From Celeribacter sp. HF31 (lineage in GTDB: Bacteria; Pseudomonadota; Alphaproteobacteria; Rhodobacterales; Rhodobacteraceae): a stretch of DNA of 64,000 bases. A program made the translations under genes and the position numbers. Positions 57,079-64,000 of this stretch are shown one piece after another. The first letter of the stretch is position 1. Every line of letters starts with the position of its first letter. The stretch lies in the NCBI RefSeq assembly GCF_011806455.1, contig NZ_JAATOT010000003.1, positions 310,001-374,000 of the forward strand, read 5' to 3'. The notes beneath the pieces are model-generated. The model was not told where the DNA came from. It made no database searches and saw nothing but the letters and a program-made list of their open reading frames with translations.

Positions 57079-57836
57079 CCCGACCCACGGAAGCTCAGCT
57101 CTGTCGATTTTCCGATGATCAGGTGATCGTGCAACTGGATGTCCAGGGCCTCGGCGGCATCCCGGATCTGGTTCGTCATGCTGATGTCCGCGTCCGAGGG
57201 CGTCGGATCACCCGACGGATGATTGTGCACAAGGATCAACGCGGAGGCGTTCAGCTCCAGCGCGCGTTTCACCACCTCGCGCGGGTAGACCGGGACGTGA
57301 TCGACCGTGCCACGGGCCTGTTCCTCATCGGCGATCAGGATGTTTTTGCGGTCGAGATAGAGCACGCGGAACTGTTCGGTTTCACGATGGGCCATGGTGG
57401 TATGGCAATAGTCCAGAACCGCGTCCCAGCTCGAAATCACGGGCCGCTGCATCACGCGGGCGCGGGCCAGACGGTGGGCGGCGGCCTCGACGATTTTGAG
57501 GTCCTGCGCTGCTGCAATATCCATTCCCTCGACTTCCAGAAGACGCGCGATCGGGGCGGAGATGACACGGTTGTAGTCGCCGAAGGCCTCGATCAAGGCG
57601 GCGGCAATCGGTTTCACATCCGCTCGGGGCAGGGCGCGATAGAGCACGAGTTCCAACAGCTCATAATCCGGCATCGCCTGCGCACCGCCGTCGATGAAGC
57701 GGTCCTGCAAATGTTTGCGATGATTGCGCAGATAGCTTGGCGGGCGCGAGGGGAGAACGACCGGGCGGGCCTCGTCGAGATCGAAGAGCCAGTCGGGCAT
57801 TTCCCGAAATGCGGAGGGGGTCGAGGGCGTGTTCAT
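57069..57836 (-). CDS. RadC-like JAMM-domain protein
   Basis: A 255-residue RadC family protein. The N-terminal helix-hairpin-helix-like half (YELLELVLYRALPRADVKPIAAALIEAFG) is followed by the JAB/MPN zinc domain with LILVHNHPSGDPTPSDADI near 195-213. In spite of the name, a DNA-repair role has not been confirmed for RadC; the exact function is open. ATG 57836 is supported by the usual RadC beginning after an unusual 30-residue basic lead. Its 3' end overlaps the PstS/OmpA gene by ten bases. Confidence 0.9.
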   Translation of the reverse strand: MNTPSTPSAFREMPDWLFDLDEARPVVLPSRPPSYLRNHRKHLQDRFIDGGAQAMPDYELLELVLYRALPRADVKPIAAALIEAFGDYNRVISAPIARLLEVEGMDIAAAQDLKIVEAAAHRLARARVMQRPVISSWDAVLDYCHTTMAHRETEQFRVLYLDRKNILIADEEQARGTVDHVPVYPREVVKRALELNASALILVHNHPSGDPTPSDADISMTNQIRDAAEALDIQLHDHLIIGKSTELSFRGSGYL

Positions 57837-57886
57837 GGACTAATCCATGGCCCGATTCGCTGAAAAAGTAGTTAACGCAAATTAAG

Positions 57887-57908
57887 AGAGGGCGCCGAAG
57901 CGCCCTCT
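57887..57908 (-). terminator. Terminator after dnaJ
   Basis: AGAGGGCG (57887-57894) pairs with CGCCCTCT (57901-57908) over CCGAAG. It lies just beyond the dnaJ stop and ends the dnaK-dnaJ transcript; the U-run on the minus strand is short. Confidence 0.8.
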
Positions 57909-57916
57909 TACATCAC

Positions 57917-59074
57917 TCAGGAATGTTTCATCCCATCCCAGAAGCTTTTGACTTTCTTGAAGAAAGACGAGCTTTCCGGGTTGTTGCTGTCTTCGCCCAG
58001 CTTGTCGAACTCCTGGAGAAGTTCCTTTTGCTTGGCGGTCAGGTTCACAGGCGTTTCCACCGCGAGCTCGATGAACATGTCGCCCTGACCGCCACCTCTG
58101 AGCGCTGGCATACCTTTGGCGCGCAGGCGCATTTGGCGGCCGGATTGGCTGCCAGCGGGGATTTTCACCCGCGAGCGACCGCCGTCGATGGTCGGCACTT
58201 CGATGTCACCGCCCAGAGCAGCCGTCGCCATGGAGACGGGCACGGAGCAATGCAGGTTGACACCTTCGCGTTCGAAAATCGCGTGGGGACGGACCTCGAT
58301 GAAGATGTACAAATCCCCGGTCGGCCCACCGCGAAGACCCGCTTCGCCTTCGCCAGCAAGGCGAATGCGCGTGCCGGTTTCGACGCCCGCGGGGATGTTG
58401 ACGGAGAGCGAGCGCTCTTTCTCAACACGACCCGCACCGTGGCAGTCTGGACAAGGGTCTTTGATGATCTGACCAAGACCACCACAGGCCGGACAGGTGC
58501 GTTCGACCGTGAAGAAACCCTGCTGGGCGCGGACCTTGCCCATGCCGGAGCAGGACGGGCAGGTTTGCGGTTCAGCGCCGTTGGCCGCCCCCGTGCCGCT
58601 ACAGCTTGTGCAGGCGACGGAGGTCGGGACGTTGATGGTTTTCTGCGCGCCGGTGTAGGCTTCTTCGAGGGTGACGCGCATGTCGTAGCGCAGGTCCGAG
58701 CCGCGTTGCGCCCGAGACCGGCCGCCGCCGCGTTGACCGCCCATGAAGTCGCCGAACAGGTCGTCGAAGACATCGGAGAAGGCCGAGGCAAAGTCGCCCT
58801 GACCTGCGCCGCCGCTGAAGCCACCACGACCACCGCCCATGCCGCCTTGCTCGAAAGCGGCATGACCGAAGCGGTCATAGGCGGCTTTCTTGTCGGCGTC
58901 CTTGAGCGTGTCATAGGCCTCGTTCACTTCTTTGAACTTGGCCTCCGCATCGGGGTTGTCCTTGTTGCGGTCGGGGTGAAACTCCATCGCTTTTTTGCGA
59001 TAAGCTTTTTTGAGCTCCGCGGCATCCGCGCCTTTTTCGACGCCAAGCACTTCGTAATAATCGCGTTTTGCCAT
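57917..59074 (-). CDS. dnaJ: Chaperone DnaJ
   Basis: A 385-residue Hsp40 that delivers clients to DnaK and stimulates its ATPase. The J domain (residues 1-70) has the HPD triad in FHPDRNKDN, a Gly/Phe-rich linker ([23 protein letters not shown]) follows, then four zinc CxxCxGxG repeats ([32 protein letters not shown]) near 148-210, and the C-terminal client-binding domains. It follows dnaK by 75 bases on the same strand and is a class A DnaJ. Confidence 0.98.
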   Translation of the reverse strand: MAKRDYYEVLGVEKGADAAELKKAYRKKAMEFHPDRNKDNPDAEAKFKEVNEAYDTLKDADKKAAYDRFGHAAFEQGGMGGGRGGFSGGAGQGDFASAFSDVFDDLFGDFMGGQRGGGRSRAQRGSDLRYDMRVTLEEAYTGAQKTINVPTSVACTSCSGTGAANGAEPQTCPSCSGMGKVRAQQGFFTVERTCPACGGLGQIIKDPCPDCHGAGRVEKERSLSVNIPAGVETGTRIRLAGEGEAGLRGGPTGDLYIFIEVRPHAIFEREGVNLHCSVPVSMATAALGGDIEVPTIDGGRSRVKIPAGSQSGRQMRLRAKGMPALRGGGQGDMFIELAVETPVNLTAKQKELLQEFDKLGEDSNNPESSSFFKKVKSFWDGMKHS

Positions 59075-59149
59075 GGATCTTTTCCTCTAACAGAACCGCA
59101 AAGTCGAACCGGCCCAAAGAGGGCCGGCTCACACGGTCCTTAGATGCGC

Positions 59150-61069
59150 TTACGAGCGCTTGTCGTCGTCAAGATCCTCGAAATCGGCATCGACGATGTC
59201 GTCATCGACGGAAGACGGACCTTCATCGGTGTCGACGTCATCGGACTGACCCGAAGCGGCTTGTTCGGCCTTGTAGATGGCCTCACCCAGTTTCATGGCC
59301 GCGTCGGTCACGTTCTGGATGCCGGAGCGGATTTTGTCCGGGTCTTCGGTTTCGAGCTGATCCTTGAGCGCGGCGATCGCAAGCTCGATGGCTTCGATCG
59401 TGGTCGGGTCGACCTTGTCGCCGTGCTCTTCCATGGATTTCTCCGTGGAGTGGATGAGGCTTTCCGCCTGGTTCTTGGCTTCGACGAGATCCTTGCGCTT
59501 CTTGTCGGCTTCGGCGTTTTCTTCGGCGTCCTTGACCATCTTTTCGATGTCGTCATCGGACAGACCGCCAGAGGCCTGGATCGTGATCTTCTGCTCTTTG
59601 CCGGTGCCTTTGTCCTTCGCACCCACTTCGACGATACCGTCGGCGTTGATGTCAAAGGTCACTTCGATCTGCGGCATGCCGCGCGGTGCCGGCGGGATAC
59701 CTTCGAGGTTGAACTGGCCGAGGATTTTGTTGTCAGCGGCCATTTCGCGCTCGCCCTGGAAGACGCGCAGTGTCACGGCGGACTGGTTGTCTTCAGCCGT
59801 CGAGAAAATCTGCGACTTCTTGGTCGGGATCGTCGTGTTGCGGTCGATCAGGCGTGTGAACACGCCACCCAGCGTTTCGATACCCAGGGACAGCGGGGTC
59901 ACGTCGAGCAGGAGCACGTCTTTGACGTCGCCTTGCAGAACGCCGGCCTGAATGGCGGCGCCCATGGCAACCACTTCGTCCGGATTCACGCCTTTGTGGG
60001 CCTCTTTGCCGAAGAATTTGGTCACTTCTTCGATCACCTTCGGCATACGGGTCATCCCGCCCACCAGCACGACTTCGTCGATGTCGGAGGTGGAGAGACC
60101 AGCGTCTTTCAGAGCCGCTTTACACGGGTCCATCGAGCGTTTGATCAGATCGGACACGAGGCTTTCGAGCTTTGCACGGGTCAGTTTGACCACGAGGTGC
60201 AAAGGCGTGCCCGAAGACGGGTCCATGGAGATGAACGGCTGGTTGATCTCCGTCTGCGTGGACGACGACAGTTCGATCTTGGCTTTCTCGGCGGCTTCTT
60301 TGAGACGCTGGAGGGCCATTTTGTCTTTGGTCAGATCGACGCCATGCTCTTTTTTGAACTCCTCGGCGAGGTAGTTCACGATGCGCATGTCGAAGTCTTC
60401 ACCACCCAGGAAGGTGTCGCCGTTGGTGGCCTGCACTTCGAAGACGCCATCGCCGAGTTCGAGGATGGTCACGTCGAACGTACCGCCGCCAAGGTCATAG
60501 ACCGCGATGGTTTTGGTGTCGTCTTTGTCGAGGCCATAAGCCAGCGCCGCGGCGGTCGGTTCGTTGATGATCCGCAGCACTTCGAGACCGGCGATTTTGC
60601 CGGCGTCTTTGGTGGCCTGACGTTGAGCGTCGTTGAAGTAGGCCGGAACGGTGATCACCGCCTGGGTCACTTCTTCGCCGAGGTAGGACTCAGCGGTCTC
60701 TTTCATCTTGCCCAGGATGAAGGCGGAGATTTGCGAAGGCGAATATTTGTCGCCGCGCACCTCGACCCACGCATCACCATTGCCACCGTCAACGATGGAG
60801 TAGGGCACGAGTTTCTTATCTTTTTCCACGGCTTCGTCGCCCATGCGACGGCCGATCAGGCGTTTCACGGCGAAAACCGTGTTCTCGGGGTTGGTCACAG
60901 CCTGACGTTTGGCTGCCTGACCCACGAGGCGTTCACTGTCGGTGAAACCGACGATGGAGGGCGTGGTACGCGCCCCTTCGGAGTTCTCGATCACACGCGG
61001 CTGCGACCCATCCATGATGGCAACGCAGGAGTTGGTGGTCCCGAGGTCGATACCGATGACTTTGGCCAT
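59150..61069 (-). CDS. dnaK: Chaperone DnaK (Hsp70)
   Basis: A 639-residue Hsp70. The ATPase begins [21 protein letters not shown] and has [13 protein letters not shown] near 195 and [16 protein letters not shown] near 335; the substrate-binding domain follows from about 390 and the lid ends in an acidic disordered tail (EDLDDDKRS). I preferred ATG 61069 to an in-frame TTG six bases upstream because GAGAGG is well placed. GrpE (18708) and DnaJ are its partners. I looked for a heat-shock sigma promoter in 61076-61224 and could not define one. Confidence 0.98.
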   Translation of the reverse strand: MAKVIGIDLGTTNSCVAIMDGSQPRVIENSEGARTTPSIVGFTDSERLVGQAAKRQAVTNPENTVFAVKRLIGRRMGDEAVEKDKKLVPYSIVDGGNGDAWVEVRGDKYSPSQISAFILGKMKETAESYLGEEVTQAVITVPAYFNDAQRQATKDAGKIAGLEVLRIINEPTAAALAYGLDKDDTKTIAVYDLGGGTFDVTILELGDGVFEVQATNGDTFLGGEDFDMRIVNYLAEEFKKEHGVDLTKDKMALQRLKEAAEKAKIELSSSTQTEINQPFISMDPSSGTPLHLVVKLTRAKLESLVSDLIKRSMDPCKAALKDAGLSTSDIDEVVLVGGMTRMPKVIEEVTKFFGKEAHKGVNPDEVVAMGAAIQAGVLQGDVKDVLLLDVTPLSLGIETLGGVFTRLIDRNTTIPTKKSQIFSTAEDNQSAVTLRVFQGEREMAADNKILGQFNLEGIPPAPRGMPQIEVTFDINADGIVEVGAKDKGTGKEQKITIQASGGLSDDDIEKMVKDAEENAEADKKRKDLVEAKNQAESLIHSTEKSMEEHGDKVDPTTIEAIELAIAALKDQLETEDPDKIRSGIQNVTDAAMKLGEAIYKAEQAASGQSDDVDTDEGPSSVDDDIVDADFEDLDDDKRS

Positions 61070-61293
61070 GCTCAAAATCCTCTCTTAGGCGATGTTGTGA
61101 CGTTGGACCCATTGCGGCGTCCGCCGTCGATCCCAGTGTTAATGACCGACCTGAAATCCAGTTTGAAGTTCGGGCCGATCAAGGCTTCTGGGCGTATATA
61201 AGGACCGGTTTTGGCCCCTGCAAGTTGTGCAAGGGGGTCTATGCGTGGAAAAATGGAGTCATTTCCGTAAGAAACCGTCAGAGGGTGTTAAAA

Positions 61294-61905
61294 ATGCAGA
61301 AATCCGTGCCGTTGGATTTGCGGGGGATGCAGGTGTTCAAAGGGCTTTTGTCGCCCGAGGAACAGAAACACCTGGTCGAGACGTTGCGGGATGTGGTGCG
61401 CGAGGCGCCTTTGTTTCATCCGATGACACCGTCGGGCAAACGGATGTCGGTGCGGATGACGTCCGCCGGGCGGTTCGGTTGGATCACGGATGCCAAGGGC
61501 TATCGCTACAGTCCGACGCATCCAGATGGGCAGCTGTGGCCTGAGATGCCGGAAATCGTGCTGAAGGTCTGGTCGGAGGTGTCAGGCGTCACGCGCGCAC
61601 CCGAGTCCTGTCTGATCAATTTCTACGACGCTGAGGCCAAAATGGGCCTGCATCAGGACCGCGACGAACAGGATTTCTCTCAACCTGTGGTGTCGATCTC
61701 TTTGGGCGATGAGGCGCTGTTTCGGGTTGGCAACGAGACGCGGGGCGGCAAGACGGAGAGTCTGTGGCTCAGCTCCGGCGATGTCATCGTGATGGGCGGG
61801 CCTTCGCGGCTTTTGTATCACGGCATCGACCGGGTGAAGCCGGGAAGCAGCGGTCTGTTGCCGAAAGGCGGGCGGATCAATGTCACGCTCAGGGTCGTGA
61901 CCTGA
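61294..61905 (+). CDS. alkB: AlkB-type DNA dealkylase
   Basis: A 203-residue Fe(II)/2-oxoglutarate dioxygenase that removes methyl groups from 1-methyladenine and 3-methylcytosine in DNA. The metal ligands H120 and D122 (LHQDRDEQDF) and H176 (YHGIDRV) and the 2-oxoglutarate Arg in GGRINVTLR are in place. ATG 61294 follows GAGGG by eight bases; longer in-frame starts exist upstream but lack support. It is divergent from dnaK. No ada gene is near. Confidence 0.94.
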   Translation: MQKSVPLDLRGMQVFKGLLSPEEQKHLVETLRDVVREAPLFHPMTPSGKRMSVRMTSAGRFGWITDAKGYRYSPTHPDGQLWPEMPEIVLKVWSEVSGVTRAPESCLINFYDAEAKMGLHQDRDEQDFSQPVVSISLGDEALFRVGNETRGGKTESLWLSSGDVIVMGGPSRLLYHGIDRVKPGSSGLLPKGGRINVTLRVVT

Positions 61906-61908
61906 GCC

Positions 61909-62727
61909 TCAGCGCGCACCCCAACTCAACGACACGCGTCTGCGGGTGAAAAACTCCGCCAGAAGCCCGATGGTCAGGCACACGAGCGTGAAGACGACCG
62001 GATACATGATCGAGCTTTTGTGCGGATTGTAATTCACGAAGGTGAAACCGCGGGCCTGATCGATGGTGTGGAACAAAGGGTTCCAGGTGAACATGGCAAT
62101 CATGAAGGCCGGGGTCTGGTTGGCCACGAACATCTTGCCGGAGGTGAAAAGATTCGCCCGCGTATAAATCAGCTGAAGAATCCGAACGAACCCCGGCGCC
62201 CAGGGTTTCGCCGCCAAAAACACCATGCCGATCGCGGAGCCGGAAGCCCAGGCCAGAAGGAACATCCCAAAGGCGCCGGTCATGTTTTGAAAATGCACGG
62301 TGCCCCAGCCCAGAGAGTAGCCGAACAGGATCACGGTCACAGAGAGCGTCTGGATGTACAGCGTGCTGAGCGCCGAAGAGGTGATGGCGATGGCCGTGTT
62401 CATCGGCGCGTGCTGCATCATGGGCGAGGCGGCGGTTTCCGATGAAGCGACGGCGGCAAGGGATTTGTTGTGCGTGAGGAACAGGAAAATCCCCGACATG
62501 ATATAGAGAATGAAATCGCCCCGGATCGCGGTGCCGCGCACGCCTATGATGGAGTACATAAAGCTGAAGACAGCGACGAGGATCAGGGTTTGCGAGATGC
62601 TGATCAAAAGCCCGATGATCGGATTGCCGTTCGTCTTGCGGACATGACGCACGGTGTTGACGAAAATCAACCTAAGGACAGTCAGGGCCGCCGATAGGCC
62701 GCTCTGTGTTCTGGTGTAGTGAAACAT
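61909..62727 (-). CDS. ABC-2 type polysaccharide export permease
   Basis: A 272-residue membrane protein of the ABC-2 family, resembling KpsM-type permeases for capsule or O-antigen export. Six hydrophobic segments are visible (for example IIGLLISISQTLILVAVFSFMYSIIG and VVFTLVCLTIGLLAEFF), and the cytoplasmic N-terminus is short. The matching ATPase is not next to it inside the window: upstream on this strand lies only the divergent cysQ, and downstream alkB on the other strand. It may work with a KpsT encoded beyond the right edge or elsewhere. Confidence 0.85.
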   Translation of the reverse strand: MFHYTRTQSGLSAALTVLRLIFVNTVRHVRKTNGNPIIGLLISISQTLILVAVFSFMYSIIGVRGTAIRGDFILYIMSGIFLFLTHNKSLAAVASSETAASPMMQHAPMNTAIAITSSALSTLYIQTLSVTVILFGYSLGWGTVHFQNMTGAFGMFLLAWASGSAIGMVFLAAKPWAPGFVRILQLIYTRANLFTSGKMFVANQTPAFMIAMFTWNPLFHTIDQARGFTFVNYNPHKSSIMYPVVFTLVCLTIGLLAEFFTRRRVSLSWGAR

Positions 62728-62873
62728 CCTGTAGGTCCTGTCCTGAGAATATTGCCTGCCGATACGGGATTCGGACGAGGGATTTCTTGCTGTTCCCTGT
62801 GAGCCGTAGCATAAGGTTGTTGAGGTTTTCTTTCAACGAAAACGCATCGATGTGGCGATTTAGGAGCGTAATA

Positions 62874-63671
62874 ATGGATTTTGATCAACTCATCCCGGTA
62901 ATGCGGCGCCTTGCGATCGAGGCCGGGGAGAAGATCCTCGAGATCTACAATTCGGATGATTTCGAGGTGAAAACAAAGTCTGACGAAAGCCCGGTGACCG
63001 AAGCGGATGAGGCGGCGGATGCCTTGATCTCCGCAGGTCTTCGCGCGGCGTTCCCGGATGTGACGTTGATCACCGAGGAACAGGCGGAGTCGCACGATCT
63101 GAAATCCGACACGTTCCTGATCGTGGACCCGCTCGATGGCACGAAGGAATTCGTCAAGCGCCGCGGCGATTTCACCGTCAATATCGCCTATGTCGAAAAA
63201 GGCGTGCCGCTGCGTGGTGTGGTCTATGCGCCCGCTAAGGATCGCCTGTTCATCACTGACGCCTCTGGCCAATCCTACGAGGAGCTCGGCCCCTTCGATG
63301 CGGCCACTCCGGGCGAGATGAAGAAAATCTCTGTGTCCAAACCGGACAATGAGGGTCTGATGATCGTCGCCTCGAAATCCCACCGCGATCAGGCGACCGA
63401 GGATTACCTCGCGAAATACAAAGCCAAGGACAGCAAATCGGCAGGCTCTTCGCTGAAATTCTGTCTCGTGGCGACCGGCGAGGCCGATCTTTATCCGCGC
63501 GTCGGGCGCACGATGGAGTGGGACACGGCGGCAGGTCATGCTGTTCTTTTGGGCGCGGGCGGCGAAGTCGTGCGTTTCGACGATCACAGCCCGCTGACCT
63601 ATGGCAAAGAAGACTACGCCAACCCCTTCTTCATCGCCTATGCGCCGGGCGTGGAATTGAAAGACGCCTGA
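62874..63671 (+). CDS. cysQ: 3'(2'),5'-bisphosphate nucleotidase CysQ
   Basis: A 265-residue metal-dependent phosphatase of the inositol monophosphatase fold that removes the 3' phosphate of PAP, a by-product of sulfate activation and sulfotransfer. The metal sites are in TEEQAE near residue 66, VDPLDGTKEFVKRRGDFTVNIAYV (about 83-107) and EWDTAAGHAVLLGAGG near 215. ATG 62874 follows TAGGAGCG. Its stop is followed at once by the kdsB-type start, so the two are one operon. Confidence 0.93.
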   Translation: MDFDQLIPVMRRLAIEAGEKILEIYNSDDFEVKTKSDESPVTEADEAADALISAGLRAAFPDVTLITEEQAESHDLKSDTFLIVDPLDGTKEFVKRRGDFTVNIAYVEKGVPLRGVVYAPAKDRLFITDASGQSYEELGPFDAATPGEMKKISVSKPDNEGLMIVASKSHRDQATEDYLAKYKAKDSKSAGSSLKFCLVATGEADLYPRVGRTMEWDTAAGHAVLLGAGGEVVRFDDHSPLTYGKEDYANPFFIAYAPGVELKDA

Positions 63672-64000
63672 ATGTCCGTTCTGATCGTTATTCCGGCCCG
63701 GTTCGCCTCGACGCGCTATCCGGGCAAGCCGCTTGTGGAGCTGACCGGTGCCACGGGTGAAAAGAAATCCCTGATTCAGCGCAGCTGGGAGGCCGCCGTG
63801 GCCGCCGAGGGCGTCGATCGTGTGGTTGTGGCCACAGATGATGATCGCATTCGCACCGCGTCGGAGGCCTTTGGTGCGGAGGTCGTCATGACGTCTGAGA
63901 CCTGTGCCAATGGGACCGAACGCTGTGCCGAGGCGCTCGAAGCGCTGGGCGGCGGGTATGACATCATCGTCAATCTGCAAGGTGACGCGCCTTTGACCCC
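63672..64000 (+). CDS. kdsB: KdsB-type CMP-sugar synthetase (5' part)
   Basis: The first 109 residues of a cytidylyltransferase; the gene continues beyond the window. It begins [19 protein letters not shown], the KdsB signature, and reaches [13 protein letters not shown], where classical KdsB has QGDEP. Such enzymes activate Kdo for lipopolysaccharide or capsule. The Ala in place of Glu is a variation I would not over-read. Direct coupling to cysQ and the nearby permease suggest a surface polysaccharide locus. Confidence 0.85.
   Translation, partial: MSVLIVIPARFASTRYPGKPLVELTGATGEKKSLIQRSWEAAVAAEGVDRVVVATDDDRIRTASEAFGAEVVMTSETCANGTERCAEALEALGGGYDIIVNLQGDAPLT

Noticed and set aside
59144-61201. 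Long plus-strand frame opposite dnaK
   Set aside because: Antisense image of dnaK with Phe, Gly and Asp runs.
61076-61224. Heat-shock sigma promoter for dnaK
   Set aside because: CTTGAT is present on the minus strand but no convincing -10 at proper spacing could be defined.
62745-62800. A piece resembling the T-arm of a tRNA (GGGATTCGGA) in the permease-cysQ gap
   Set aside because: The expected T-stem does not pair, and no acceptor stem or anticodon arm is found, so it is not a tRNA; a worn remnant cannot be excluded.

Overview
The window is a stretch of chromosome from an alphaproteobacterium, most likely a marine Rhodobacteraceae (Roseobacter-clade) member. Supporting this are the order maf / candidate oriC / hemJ / rho / mnmE / mnmG / rsmG / parA / parB / hemW, a separate YlxR-L7Ae protein between nusA and infB, two-domain MaeB, SecB beside DnaQ, and many short overlapping genes. 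Genus cannot be told. I see no insertion sequence, prophage, CRISPR array, rRNA or convincing tRNA. The window reads as core, origin-proximal chromosome.

Layout. 1-6866: end of hslU, an Smr protein, mltA and a Tim44-type protein on the minus strand, fxsA and secB on the plus strand, then a tightly overlapped minus-strand operon maf-aroE-coaE-dnaQ. 6867-7260: a gene-free AT-rich stretch with two consensus DnaA boxes, several weaker ones and two inverted repeats, the best candidate for the replication origin. 7261-14641: hemJ, rho and the compact mnmE-mnmG-rsmG-parA-parB run, with ParB binding sites (parS) embedded in the first codons of mnmG and rsmG and a one-mismatch site in hemW. 14638-17511: hemW, a RidA-like protein, rdgB and rph (minus). 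17633-22062: hrcA and grpE (plus) facing mutS (minus). 22063-28650: maeB, a PfkB sugar kinase, argG (minus), a membrane protein and ilvA. 28659-30824: an Hpt protein, a receiver-PP2C phosphatase resembling RbaY, and a Nudix enzyme. 30902-34850: hslO, a CoA-type Nudix protein, cca and a 23S/tRNA m5U-type methyltransferase. 34920-37039: two L,D-transpeptidases flanking a CAP-domain lipoprotein, then a 61-residue secreted or anchored small protein. 37131-44024: hemH, a BioC-like methyltransferase, comF, grxC, a nitrilase, a MarR regulator, an acetyltransferase, ubiG and pip. 44038-49598: a promoter, a short structured leader with terminator, then rimP-nusA-ylxR-infB. 49680-52502: a 46-residue orphan, mutT, argJ and a parvulin (minus). 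52683-57078: secA and a PstS/OmpA-type fusion. 57069-61069: radC, dnaJ, dnaK (minus). 61294-64000: alkB, a capsule-type ABC permease (minus), cysQ and the start of a kdsB-type gene, perhaps the edge of a surface polysaccharide locus.

The themes are chromosome replication and segregation (oriC, parABS), translation and RNA modification (mnmEG, rsmG, rimP, nusA, infB, cca, rph), protein export and folding (secB, secA, parvulin, dnaKJ, grpE, hrcA, hslU, hslO), heme synthesis (hemJ, hemW, hemH) and envelope maintenance. No clear new multi-gene system is present. The most interesting items are the parS sites read in two frames inside genes, the candidate origin, the leader RNA before rimP, the two uncharacterised small proteins, the perfect palindrome between the Hpt gene and the RbaY-like gene, and the PstS/OmpA fusion.
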